Of a stretch of 64,000 nt of DNA, positions 17,370 to 25,840 are shown in pieces. Both the position numbers and the translations under genes were made by a program. Position 1 is the stretch's first letter. Each line of letters begins with the position of its first letter. The stretch covers positions 62,001 to 126,000 of the forward strand of contig NZ_BAYB01000009.1 of the NCBI RefSeq assembly GCF_000685035.1. Direction: 5' to 3'. Under the pieces are notes generated by a model. The model did no database searches, was not told the origin of the DNA, and worked only from the letters and a program-made list of their open reading frames with translations. This stretch comes from Paraburkholderia ferrariae NBRC 106233 (GTDB lineage Bacteria > Pseudomonadota > Gammaproteobacteria > Burkholderiales > Burkholderiaceae).

Positions 17370-18287
17370 ATGACACGCTCGTCCCCGTCGCCGCGAGCCG
17401 GCCGCCCCGCGGCCGCGGCTCATCAGAAGACCGAACCGCACGCCGCCTCCAACGCCGGAGAAAACGGCAGCGCGGAGAGCCCCCAGGCCCCGGCCAGCGC
17501 GCCGCGCACCCGCACGAACGCCATCGAGCGCGTGGTGCAGATCCTGGATGCGCTGCAGGAAGCCGAACGCCCCGCCACGGCATACGAAATCGCGCGCACG
17601 GTCGGCGCTCCGCTCTCCACGGTCTACACGATCATCAACGACCTCGTGGAGCGAAACCTGCTCTCGCGCGCGGCGGACGGCACGCTGTGGCTCGGCTCGC
17701 GCCTGTACGGCTATGGCCTCAGCTACGCGCGCTCGCTCGACTACATGACGGTGGCCACCGAGGAGATGCAGCGGCTCTCGGCCGAGGCCGAGGAAACCGT
17801 GCAGATCTGCGGGCTCGTGGAAGGGATGATGGTCGTGCTGCAGATGGCCGAGGGGCCCGGCCACTTCCGCGTGACTTCGCGCGTGGGCAGCCGCGTGCCG
17901 CCGAACTGGACCGCGTCGGGGCGTCTGCTCGTCGGCCATCTGCCCGACGACGAGCGCCTTGCCTTCTTCAGCCGCTACACCCGGCCTTCGCCCACGGGAC
18001 GCGCCGAAACGCGCATCGAAGTACTCGCGAAGAACGCGCGCGACGCGCTCGATGCGCGGCTCTCGATCCAGATCGGCGAGTCCGACGCGTCGGTGGCCTG
18101 CCTCGCCGCACCCGTGATCGACAACGCGGGCGTGTGCGTCTTCACGATTTCCATCGTGATGCCCGAGGTCAAGGCCGCCAAGGGGGCCGAGCCTTACGCC
18201 CAGGCCGTGCGCGAGGCCGCCGCGCGCATCGAAACGCGTCTTGGCTGGCAGTACCGCCGGCACGAATCCCAGGAGCCGTCCGCCTGA
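17370..18287 (+). CDS. IclR-family transcriptional regulator
   Basis: 305 residues. A Pro/Ala-rich tail of about 50 residues precedes the winged helix (AIERVVQILDALQEAERPATAYEIARTV, then PLSTVYTIINDLVERNLL), followed by the GAF-like effector domain (LSAEAEETVQICGLVEGMMVVLQMAEG; TASGRLLVGHL). It lies divergently from the SelA-like gene and just upstream of ridA, so it probably controls both from the palindromes between them. The tail is longer than usual for the family. Confidence 0.9.
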   Translation: MTRSSPSPRAGRPAAAAHQKTEPHAASNAGENGSAESPQAPASAPRTRTNAIERVVQILDALQEAERPATAYEIARTVGAPLSTVYTIINDLVERNLLSRAADGTLWLGSRLYGYGLSYARSLDYMTVATEEMQRLSAEAEETVQICGLVEGMMVVLQMAEGPGHFRVTSRVGSRVPPNWTASGRLLVGHLPDDERLAFFSRYTRPSPTGRAETRIEVLAKNARDALDARLSIQIGESDASVACLAAPVIDNAGVCVFTISIVMPEVKAAKGAEPYAQAVREAAARIETRLGWQYRRHESQEPSA

Positions 18288-18340
18288 ACCGCGGCCGCCG
18301 TCCCTTCACTGACTCTTAAATCGCACTCCTGAACTTCTTC

Positions 18341-18817
18341 ATGGCATCCGATCCGACGACCTGCTACGACCGTCTGCTTCACCGCGGCCTCGCGCTGCCT
18401 CAGGTGCCCGCGCCGATCGGCAACTTCGTGCACTGCGTACGGGAAGGCGATCTGCTGTTTCTCTCCGGGCAAGGCCCCGTCAATGCCTGCGGCGAGCTCA
18501 TGACCGGCAAGGTGGGGGCGACCGTGAGCGCCGAGCAGGCGTATGACCACGCGAAGCTCGTGGGCCTCAACCTGCTTTCGGTGCTGCATCAGGAACTGGG
18601 GGATCTGGGGCGCGTGCGGCGCATCGTCAAGCTGCTCGGCATGGTGAACGCCACGCCCGATTTCGCGGAACATCCGCGCGTGATCAACGGCTGCTCCGAT
18701 CTTTTCGTCGATATTCTCGGCGACGCCGGACGTCACTCGCGCTCGGCCGTGGGCGTGGGGTCGCTGCCGGGCAACATCACGGTGGAGATCGAAGCCGTGG
18801 TGGCCGTGCAGGACTGA
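18341..18817 (+). CDS. RidA/YjgF-family enamine deaminase
   Basis: 158 residues, matching the longer RidA subgroup. It has the entry region PIGNFVHCVREGDLLFLSGQGPV, a GLNLLSVLHQELGDLGRVRRIVKLLGMVN strand-helix and the final SRSAVGVGSLPGNITVEIEAVVAV. Family members hydrolyse 2-aminoacrylate or related imines made by PLP enzymes. The substrate-guanidinium arginine (R131 in the SRSAVGV segment) appears present. It sits 53 bp after the IclR gene on the same strand. Confidence 0.88.
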   Translation: MASDPTTCYDRLLHRGLALPQVPAPIGNFVHCVREGDLLFLSGQGPVNACGELMTGKVGATVSAEQAYDHAKLVGLNLLSVLHQELGDLGRVRRIVKLLGMVNATPDFAEHPRVINGCSDLFVDILGDAGRHSRSAVGVGSLPGNITVEIEAVVAVQD

Positions 18818-18840
18818 AGCGCGCACCGCCGCCGGCGGCT

Positions 18841-19803
18841 TCAGCTACGGCGGCTCAACCGCCGGTCGATCCCCTCGCGGCCAACGCCCTGCCGGTTCGA
18901 CGCCTGCCCCATGCGCCGCCGGGCGACTTCGAGAATGCAATCGACGAAGTATTCAGCGGGACGCGTGAGTTGCGCCTCGGGCGGCGAGTACAGGTAAAGA
19001 TGCAGCGGCGGCGGCGGCTCCGGGAGATGGAGTTCGACAAACGAACTACCGAGCTGCGTTTCTTCGAGCGAATGGCGAGTCCACGCGAACACCGCGTCGG
19101 TGCTCAGCGTCAAGGCGTAGAAGAGCGCGTACGAGGTGCAGCGCGTCACGCGACGCGGCGGCTCGAGCTGCGCACGCTCGTACATCGCGCGAATGTAGAG
19201 CGGGTAGTTGTCGGTCACGTCGGTGTGGATCCACTCGGCTTCCTGCAACGCTTCCAGGCTCGCCGCGCGGGCAAACGTGCCCGTCGCGCGCGTCACGAAC
19301 ACCGATTCGAACGAGAACAGCGCCTGCACGGACCCGGCGCCGTCGTCGGGGCGAACCGGAAAGGCAGCAAACGCAAGATCGAGGGTCCGGTTGCGCAACT
19401 GCTCGCCAAGCTGATGAAAGCCTAGCTCGCGAAACTCGATCGAGACGAGCGGCCAGCGCCGCCGGAACTCGGTGAAGGCGTCGGTGAGCCCGGAGGTGCC
19501 CGCAATAGGCGTCACCCCCACCAGAAGCTTGCCGTCGCGCTGCCCCTTCAGATGCGCGAGATCCTCCTCCGCGCGCTCCATTTCGCGCACCACCGTATGC
19601 GCCCGTTGCAAAAGCGCCGCGCCCTCGGCCGTGGGTACGACGCCCCAGGGGTTGCGCTCCAGCAGCCGCACGCCGAACTCGTCCTCCAGCTCGCGTATGG
19701 CCTTGGTCACGGCCGGCTGGGTAACGTGCAGCCGGCGCGCGGCGCCGTTGAGGCTGCCGGTAGCCGCAATTTCGACGAGCGCGCGCAACTGGTGAATTTT
19801 CAT
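18841..19803 (-). CDS. LysR-family transcriptional regulator
   Basis: 320 residues from ATG at 19803, where the standard LysR N-terminus MKIHQLRALVEIAATGSLN begins. The helix-turn-helix is at about residues 15-45 (ARRLHVTQPAVTKAIRELE), followed by a LysR substrate-binding domain. The final Arg-rich tail is divergent. It is transcribed away from the M20 amidohydrolase gene and shares its promoter region, so it probably controls the amidohydrolase-porin-BON-MFS run. Confidence 0.9.
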   Translation of the reverse strand: MKIHQLRALVEIAATGSLNGAARRLHVTQPAVTKAIRELEDEFGVRLLERNPWGVVPTAEGAALLQRAHTVVREMERAEEDLAHLKGQRDGKLLVGVTPIAGTSGLTDAFTEFRRRWPLVSIEFRELGFHQLGEQLRNRTLDLAFAAFPVRPDDGAGSVQALFSFESVFVTRATGTFARAASLEALQEAEWIHTDVTDNYPLYIRAMYERAQLEPPRRVTRCTSYALFYALTLSTDAVFAWTRHSLEETQLGSSFVELHLPEPPPPLHLYLYSPPEAQLTRPAEYFVDCILEVARRRMGQASNRQGVGREGIDRRLSRRS

Positions 19804-19815
19804 AATGCGGGTGAT

Positions 19816-19830
19816 ATTACCATTGGTTAT
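19816..19830. promoter_or_regulatory. Candidate LysR box
   Basis: ATTACCATTGGTTAT is an almost perfect inverted repeat (one mismatch) and contains a T-N11-A core. It lies 13 bp before the LysR start codon and 96 bp before the amidohydrolase start, a normal site for autoregulation and activation of a divergent operon. Confidence 0.5.
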
Positions 19831-19925
19831 CGGCATTCGAATTTTTGCTTTTTTATTTCGACCGATCGTCCTTACGCTTGGTCTCCAGAAGCCGTCACCG
19901 CCCACGGCCATGGAGACCCCAGCAC

Positions 19926-21119
19926 ATGACGCAGGACTACGCCCCGCTGCTCGCCGCCCTTCGCGAGTCGGAACACCGGTTCATCTCGATCCGCCACGAT
20001 ATCCACGCCCACCCCGAACTCGGCTTTGGCGAAACGCGCACCGCGCAGATCGTTGCCGAACAGCTTGCCCAATGGGGGTATGACGTCACGACCGGCATCG
20101 GCGGCACCGGTGTGGTCGGGCAACTGAAGCGCGGCGGTTCGTCCCGCGCGATCGGCCTGCGCGCCGACATGGATGCGCTGCCCATTCAGGAGGCCACGGG
20201 CCTGCCCTATGCCAGCACCGTCGCCCAGACCATGCACGCGTGCGGCCACGACGGCCATACCGCCACGCTGCTCGCCGCCGCGCATCACCTCGCCACCCAG
20301 GCGCAGTTCGACGGCACGCTCAACGTGATCTTCCAGCCGGCCGAGGAGGGCCTGGGCGGCGCGGCGCGCATGATCGCCGAGGGCCTGTTCGAGCGCTTCC
20401 CGTGCGACCGCGTGTACGCGCTGCACAACGCGCCGGGACTGCCGGTGGGCCACTTCGCGGTGCGCCACGGCTGCATGCTGGCCTCCTCCGACACGGCGAC
20501 CATCACGATCACGGGCCGCGGCGGCCACGGCGCCATGCCGCATCTCGCCTGCGACCCGGTAGTGGCCGCAGCGAGCATCGTGATGGCGCTGCAAACGATC
20601 GTCTCGCGCAACATCGAGGCCACGCGCGCGGCGGTGGTAACGGTCGGCTCGATCCACGCGGGCACGGCCGGCAACGTGATCCCCGCGAGCGCCACACTCC
20701 AGCTCTCCGTTCGGGCGCTCGACAGCGAAACCCGCAACACGCTCGAAGCCCGCATTCGCAGCATTGCGGAATTGCAGGCGCAAAGCTACGGCGCCACGGC
20801 CGCGGTGGACTATCGCGCGATCTCGCGCCCGCTCGTGAACGAGCGCGAATCGACCGAACTCGCCATCGAAGCCATCGAGGCCGTGGCCGGCAAAGCCGCG
20901 CTTTCGATGATGCCCGAAGCGGTGATGGGCAGCGAAGACTTCTCGTGGATGACCGAGAAGCTTCCCGGTTGCTACGTACTGCTAGGCAATGGCGTGGGCC
21001 AGGTGGGCGGCTGTGCCGTCCACAACCCGGCCTACGACTTCAACGATGCGGCGCTCGCCTGGGGCGCGGCATGGTTCGTCGCGCTCACGGAACGCTATCT
21101 GAATCTGAAGCGCGATTGA
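19926..21119 (+). CDS. M20-family amidohydrolase (hippurate/N-acyl amino acid hydrolase type)
   Basis: 397 residues from ATG at 19926 with GGAGA upstream. M20D motifs are clear: the N-terminal HDIHAHPELGFGE, the metal-binding HACGHDGH (C106, H108, H111), PAEEGLGGA with the catalytic glutamate, LHNAPG and the late GSEDFSWM. Enzymes of this group cleave N-acyl or N-aroyl amino acids to an acid and a free amino acid. With the benzoate genes 4 kb away hippurate is a reasonable substrate, but this is inference. Confidence 0.88.
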   Translation: MTQDYAPLLAALRESEHRFISIRHDIHAHPELGFGETRTAQIVAEQLAQWGYDVTTGIGGTGVVGQLKRGGSSRAIGLRADMDALPIQEATGLPYASTVAQTMHACGHDGHTATLLAAAHHLATQAQFDGTLNVIFQPAEEGLGGAARMIAEGLFERFPCDRVYALHNAPGLPVGHFAVRHGCMLASSDTATITITGRGGHGAMPHLACDPVVAAASIVMALQTIVSRNIEATRAAVVTVGSIHAGTAGNVIPASATLQLSVRALDSETRNTLEARIRSIAELQAQSYGATAAVDYRAISRPLVNERESTELAIEAIEAVAGKAALSMMPEAVMGSEDFSWMTEKLPGCYVLLGNGVGQVGGCAVHNPAYDFNDAALAWGAAWFVALTERYLNLKRD

Positions 21120-21220
21120 CAGGGTGTTATCCGGCGGCGGCGCGCATCCACTTCTCGCCCCCTGCGCGACGCCGCTCATTTCCCGCAGTGTCTGACCAAC
21201 CTAAAGAAAAGAGCCCATCA

Positions 21221-22471
21221 ATGTCAGCAAGCAGCATCCTGCCGTCTCCATCCGCCCGATCCGGATTGCCGCGCATGCGGCTTGCCCGCACTGCACGGGG
21301 TTTTGCCCGCGGCGCGCGGGGTCTTGCGTATGCGAGCGCGCTCGCCGCCGCCAGCCAGGGCGCGCGCGCCGATTCGCCCGCTCTCTTTCTCACCGACTAC
21401 TTCCAGGGCGTGCCCTACGCCACGAGCGCGGCGTACACGCCCGGCGTCACGCTCTATGGCGCTGTAGACCAGTCGGTGGGCTTCACCAAGGGCGCGCAAA
21501 CCGCCTTCGTGCAGCAAAGCGGCGGCGAATGGACCTCGAAGATCGGCCTGTACGGTGTGGAAGATCTGGGCGGCGGCTACCGCGTGCGCTTCGCCCTCGA
21601 AAACGGCTTCAATGCGGCCGACGGCCAGCTCGGCACCGCGAACACGATGTTCAATCGCGAGGCGTGGATCGGCATCGGCTCTTCGAAGACGGGCGAACTC
21701 AAGCTCGGCCTGCAGGACGACGTGGGCGTGCCGCTCTTCATCGATGTGTTCGGTCAGGTGGGCACGGTTTCTTCCGTCGCGTATCTCACCGCGTGGACGT
21801 ATGACCTGGGGCCCGGCGCGAGTTACGAAGCCGCGCGCCTGCAGAACGCGATCAGCTATTCGTCGCCGTGGTTCGGGCCGTTCAATGCGCAGGTGGCGCT
21901 CTCGCTGCACGACGCAGGCTCGAACGCACCCACCATCACCACGCGCGCGGTCGCGTTCAACTACTACGACGGCCACCTGTTCGGCACGCTGAGCTATCTG
22001 GGCAATTACGGCCTGAATGCGCTCACCACTTCGCAGTACGTACGAACCGACAACTTCGCCGCAGGCCTGCTGTACGACGGCGGCCACTACGTACTCTCGG
22101 CCGGCTACAGCTTTCTCGCGCCGCGGCTCGAAGGCGACCGCGTGGCCTCGCTCTATACGCTCGGCGCGCTGTACCGCTACCAGAAGCGCAACGACTTCCG
22201 CGTCGAACTCGCGTATCGCACGGTCGGCGGCTGGGCCGACCACTCGTACGGCCTCACGCTCGGCTACGACTACAACCTCTCGCAACGCACGGCGTTCTAC
22301 GTGCGCGGCGCGCTGATCCGCAACACGGGCTCGGCGCCGACCTACGGGCGCTACCCGTCCGAGCAGCCCACGGTCGACAACATCACCACCAACTACACCG
22401 GCGCGAACGGCGAGACGCAGTTCTATCAGGCGCCGCATCTGGTGCTCGTCGGCATGTACCACAAGTTCTGA
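21221..22471 (+). CDS. Porin, divergent subtype
   Basis: 416 residues. The N-terminus is long and Arg-rich before an AAASQGARA cleavage region, and about 35 further residues precede VTLYGAVDQSVGF, unlike the other porins here. The barrel pattern is otherwise typical (SKIGLYGVEDLGGGYRVRFALENGF; C-terminal MYHKF). The frame is open for another 980 bp upstream but overlaps the amidohydrolase gene there, so ATG 21221 was chosen. It lies 101 bp after the amidohydrolase and probably brings its substrate through the outer membrane. Confidence 0.85.
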   Translation: MSASSILPSPSARSGLPRMRLARTARGFARGARGLAYASALAAASQGARADSPALFLTDYFQGVPYATSAAYTPGVTLYGAVDQSVGFTKGAQTAFVQQSGGEWTSKIGLYGVEDLGGGYRVRFALENGFNAADGQLGTANTMFNREAWIGIGSSKTGELKLGLQDDVGVPLFIDVFGQVGTVSSVAYLTAWTYDLGPGASYEAARLQNAISYSSPWFGPFNAQVALSLHDAGSNAPTITTRAVAFNYYDGHLFGTLSYLGNYGLNALTTSQYVRTDNFAAGLLYDGGHYVLSAGYSFLAPRLEGDRVASLYTLGALYRYQKRNDFRVELAYRTVGGWADHSYGLTLGYDYNLSQRTAFYVRGALIRNTGSAPTYGRYPSEQPTVDNITTNYTGANGETQFYQAPHLVLVGMYHKF

Positions 22472-22493
22472 TATTCGAGAGAGGAGATTCGAC

Positions 22494-22892
22494 ATGACCT
22501 TACGACCTGCCCATCGCCCCCAGCGCGCGCTGGCCTGGCTGGCCGCCCTGCTGCTCGCGACCTCGGGCCTCGCCGCGCATGCCCAGGGCGGCAGCGAAGC
22601 GAGTGCCGCAACCGGCGCGTCGTCGTCGCCCGCGCCCGCCGCTTCCGCGCCCACGGACCGCCAGCTTGCCGCCTCGGTGCGCCATGCGCTGCGCGCCGCG
22701 CGCAAGCAGGGGCTCAAATCGACCTATATCCGCGTGCGCGCCCGCAACGGCGCCATCACGCTCACCGGTATCGTGGCGAGCCAGGATCAGATTGCGATTG
22801 CCGCCTCGGTCGCGCAGGGCGTGAGCGGCGTGCGCTCGGTCACGAGCCGCATCGAAGTGCGCGACGGCGAAGGACTCAAAGGCAGCCAGTGA
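22494..22892 (+). CDS. BON-domain exported protein
   Basis: 132 residues with a signal peptide (ALAWLAALLLATSGLAAHA) and a low-complexity Ala/Ser segment. One BON domain spans about residues 54-123 (TDRQLAASVRHALRAARKQG, then ITLTGIVASQDQIAIAASVAQGVSGVRSVTSRI). BON domains bind phospholipid or help outer-membrane stability. GAGAGGAGA lies before the ATG, and its stop overlaps the start of the MFS gene (ATGTGATG-type junction at 22889-22894). Confidence 0.85.
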   Translation: MTLRPAHRPQRALAWLAALLLATSGLAAHAQGGSEASAATGASSSPAPAASAPTDRQLAASVRHALRAARKQGLKSTYIRVRARNGAITLTGIVASQDQIAIAASVAQGVSGVRSVTSRIEVRDGEGLKGSQ

Positions 22893-24184
22893 TGCACACC
22901 GCCTCTCACCACGCCGCTGCGACGCGCAGCACGCCCGGCCGCCGCACGACGGTCCTTGCCGCCGCGCTCGGCAACGGGCTCGAGTTCTTCGACTTCACGG
23001 TCTACAGCTTCTTCGCCTCGATCATCGGCAAGCTGTTCTTCCCCGCCGGCGACGAACTCGCCTCGCTGATGATGTCGCTCGCCACCTTCGGCGTGGGCTT
23101 CGTCATGCGGCCGCTCGGAGGCGTGGCGATCGGCGCCTATGCGGACCGCGCGGGCCGCAAGCCCGCGCTGCTGCTCACCGTTTCGCTGATGGCGCTCGGC
23201 ACCGGGTTGATTGGTCTCGCGCCCTCGTATGCGCAGATCGGCATGGCGGCGCCTGCGCTGATCGTGTTCGGGCGGCTTTTGCAGGGCTTTTCGGCGGGCG
23301 GCGAAGTAGGCGCGGCCACGACGCTGCTGATGGAAGCCGGCAGCGTGGGGCGGCGCGGCCTGCTCGTGAGCTGGCAGATGGCGAGCCAGGGCGGCGCGGC
23401 GCTGGCGGGCGCGCTGATCGCCGTGCTGCTCTCGAAATCGCTCACGCACGAGCAACTGCTCGCATGGGGCTGGCGCGTGCCGTTCCTGATCGGGCTCGCC
23501 ATCGGCCCGCTCGGGTTCTATCTGCGCAGACGCCTCGACGAGTCGCTGCCCGCGGCCCACGCCGCGGCCAATGCCCAGCCGGCGCCGCGCACGCGCCTGC
23601 CCCTTCGGCAGATCGCCGCGGGCACGCTGCTCGTCATAGGCGGCACGGCCACGATGTACACCATCGTGTTCTTCCTGCCCGCGTTTCTCTCGCTCACGCT
23701 CGGCATGCCGACGGCCACCGCTTCGCTGAGCGGCTGCGCAGCCGGCATCGTCTTGCTGATCGGCTCGCCGTTCGCCGGCAAACTCGCCGACCGCATCCCG
23801 CGCCGCAAGCCGCTGATCGGCGTGGCGTCCTGCGTCTCGCTCGCGCTGGTGTTTCCGGCTTTTCGCGCCATCGCAGCCTGGCCCGCCGTCGGGACGGTTC
23901 TGCTCGCCGTGATCGTGCTGATCGGCTTCATGACGCTCACGAGCCCGGCCGGCTTCCTCATGATTCTCGAAGCGCTGCACCCGCAAGTGCGCGCCACGTC
24001 GCTCGGCATCATCTACGCCCTTGGCGTGACGCTCTTCGGCGGCTTCGCGCAACTCGCCGTGGGCGCCCTGTGGCGCGCCACCGGCAGCTTTTATGCGCCG
24101 GCGTGGTACGTGTCCGGCTGCGGGCTCGTGAGCCTCGTGGGGCTCGCGCTATTCAAGGAAGGCGCGGTCGAAACCGCGCGGTGA
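22892..24184 (+). CDS. MFS transporter of the metabolite:H+ symporter (MHS) group
   Basis: 430 residues and about twelve membrane segments. The opening GNGLEFFDFTVYSFFASIIGKLFFP and the loop RPLGGVAIGAYADRAGRKPALL are the MHS signature of ProP, CitA and ShiA relatives; GRLLQGFSAGGEVGAAT follows. It imports an organic acid or amino acid with protons. Start ATG 22892 overlaps the BON gene stop, so the two are coupled. It is the last gene of the amidohydrolase run and converges on the TRIC gene with a 6-bp gap. Confidence 0.9.
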   Translation: MHTASHHAAATRSTPGRRTTVLAAALGNGLEFFDFTVYSFFASIIGKLFFPAGDELASLMMSLATFGVGFVMRPLGGVAIGAYADRAGRKPALLLTVSLMALGTGLIGLAPSYAQIGMAAPALIVFGRLLQGFSAGGEVGAATTLLMEAGSVGRRGLLVSWQMASQGGAALAGALIAVLLSKSLTHEQLLAWGWRVPFLIGLAIGPLGFYLRRRLDESLPAAHAAANAQPAPRTRLPLRQIAAGTLLVIGGTATMYTIVFFLPAFLSLTLGMPTATASLSGCAAGIVLLIGSPFAGKLADRIPRRKPLIGVASCVSLALVFPAFRAIAAWPAVGTVLLAVIVLIGFMTLTSPAGFLMILEALHPQVRATSLGIIYALGVTLFGGFAQLAVGALWRATGSFYAPAWYVSGCGLVSLVGLALFKEGAVETAR

Positions 24185-24190
24185 GCGGGC

Positions 24191-24934
24191 TCAGGGCTTT
24201 TTGGTGTCGGCCTCGCCTGCCGCCTCGTGCGGGTCGCGCTGCGAGTCCGGCGCCCCGTGCTGCTGCGCCCTGTGCGCGAGATCGCGCGTATGAAACGAAG
24301 GCAGCCGCCAGCCGTAGTACAGCGACGAGAGCCGTAGCAACACGCACGCGAGGGTGCCCACCCAGGGCGTCCAGAACGAAGACCAGCCGAGATACGTGAG
24401 CCCCATCTGCAAGCCCGCGCCCAGCAGCGCCGCCGAGGCATAGATCTCGCGCTCCAGGATGGCGGGCACGCGCGAAAGCAGGATATCGCGCAGCACGCCG
24501 CCGCCCACGGCGCTCACCATGCCGAGCACCACGGCCGTTTCCGCGCTGTTCGTCCAGATCCACGCTTTCTGCGCGCCGGCCACGGCGAAGAGCCCGAGGC
24601 CGATCGCATCGAAAAACAGCACGGGATGACGCAGGCGCCGCACCTGCGGATAGGCGACGATGGTGAGCAGCGCCGCGACGAGCGATACGGCCAGATAGGC
24701 CCAGTTCGAGAGCCCGGCGGGCGGAATGGCGCCGATGCAGACATCGCGCAGGATGCCGCCGCCGCATGCCACCATGAAGGTCACGACGATGATGCCGAAG
24801 AGATCGAGCCGCCGCTGCCGCGCGGCCACCGCGCCGGAAATCGCGAAGGCGAACGTGCCGATCAGGTCGAGCGCCGTGTAGGCCGTGTGAGCGTTCATAT
24901 GCGCACTCACGTGCGTGCCCAGATCGACGTTCAT
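24191..24934 (-). CDS. Trimeric intracellular cation channel (UPF0126) family protein
   Basis: 247 residues from ATG 24934 (GAGGG upstream). Seven membrane segments form two inverted repeats, each with a glycine motif: ACGGGILRDVCIG and AVGGGVLRDILLS. This is the bacterial TRIC/YicG family, thought to pass monovalent cations or small amino acids. It lies 105 bp after benD on the same strand but has no clear link with benzoate breakdown. Confidence 0.88.
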   Translation of the reverse strand: MNVDLGTHVSAHMNAHTAYTALDLIGTFAFAISGAVAARQRRLDLFGIIVVTFMVACGGGILRDVCIGAIPPAGLSNWAYLAVSLVAALLTIVAYPQVRRLRHPVLFFDAIGLGLFAVAGAQKAWIWTNSAETAVVLGMVSAVGGGVLRDILLSRVPAILEREIYASAALLGAGLQMGLTYLGWSSFWTPWVGTLACVLLRLSSLYYGWRLPSFHTRDLAHRAQQHGAPDSQRDPHEAAGEADTKKP

Positions 24935-25039
24935 GTGCCCTCGCGCAAGACCGCGCTTCCGTTGCAAAGCCGGCGGGGGCCGGCGACGCATCGGAGTATA
25001 TCCAGACGCCCGGAAATTTCAACGGCCGGCGCCGGCGAG

Positions 25040-25840
25040 TCAGCCGTTGTCGCCGCCGGCCACCGGCAATACGGCGCCCGTGATGTAGCTGGCCTCGTCC
25101 GAGGCGAGAAAGAGGATGGGCGCCACCTGTTCGTCAAGCGTGCCGTAGCGCTTGACGAAGGTCGATTCCGTGACCTGCTGCACGGCTTCGTTCATCCAGG
25201 CCTTTTCCTGTTCGCTATCGCCCGCGGCATTGCGGGGGACGCGCCGCGGCGGCGCGCTGGTGCCGCCCGGTGCGCTGGCCACCACGCGAATATTGTGCTG
25301 TGCGTATTCCATCGCGAGCGACTGGGTCAAGGAATTGACGCCGCCCTTGGCCGCCGAATACGGCACGCGCCGAATACCGCGCGTGGCATTCGACGATAGA
25401 TTGACGATCGTGCCGCCCCCGCGCCGGAGCATATGCGGCAGCACAGCGTGACAGGTATAGAGCGTGGGCATCAACGAGCGGCGAATCTCCGCGTCGATCT
25501 GTGCCGGCTCGAATTCGGCGAACGGGCGCATGCGGATGGCGCCGCCCACGCCGTTGATCAGGATGTCGATGCCGCCGAACCGCTCGACCGCAAACGCCAT
25601 GGCCGCCTGCGCGCCTTCGTACGTCTCCAGGTCGGCGACGAATCCGGCCGTGGCCGCACCCTGCGCTTCGGCGGCCACCTCGGCCACGAAATCCGCCCTG
25701 TCGACGAGGACGACCTGGCCGCCCTCGGCTGCCGCCCGCAGCGCTACGCCACGGCCGATACCCTGCGCGGCGCCCGTGACCACGATGACCTTGCCCGCGA
25801 ATCGTTGCGGGAATCGTTGCATAAGTCGTTGCATGATCAT
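25040..25840 (-). CDS. benD: Benzoate cis-diol dehydrogenase (SDR)
   Basis: 266 residues. It is a classical SDR with GAAQGIGRG, NGVGG, a catalytic serine in NLSSN and YSAAKGG. It aligns in kind and position with 1,6-dihydroxycyclohexa-2,4-diene-1-carboxylate dehydrogenase, which oxidises the dihydrodiol from BenABC to catechol and CO2 with NAD+. The start at 25840 overlaps the benC stop (ATGA), so it is coupled to the dioxygenase reductase. The frame is open upstream but that part lies within benC. Confidence 0.92.
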   Translation of the reverse strand: MIMQRLMQRFPQRFAGKVIVVTGAAQGIGRGVALRAAAEGGQVVLVDRADFVAEVAAEAQGAATAGFVADLETYEGAQAAMAFAVERFGGIDILINGVGGAIRMRPFAEFEPAQIDAEIRRSLMPTLYTCHAVLPHMLRRGGGTIVNLSSNATRGIRRVPYSAAKGGVNSLTQSLAMEYAQHNIRVVASAPGGTSAPPRRVPRNAAGDSEQEKAWMNEAVQQVTESTFVKRYGTLDEQVAPILFLASDEASYITGAVLPVAGGDNG

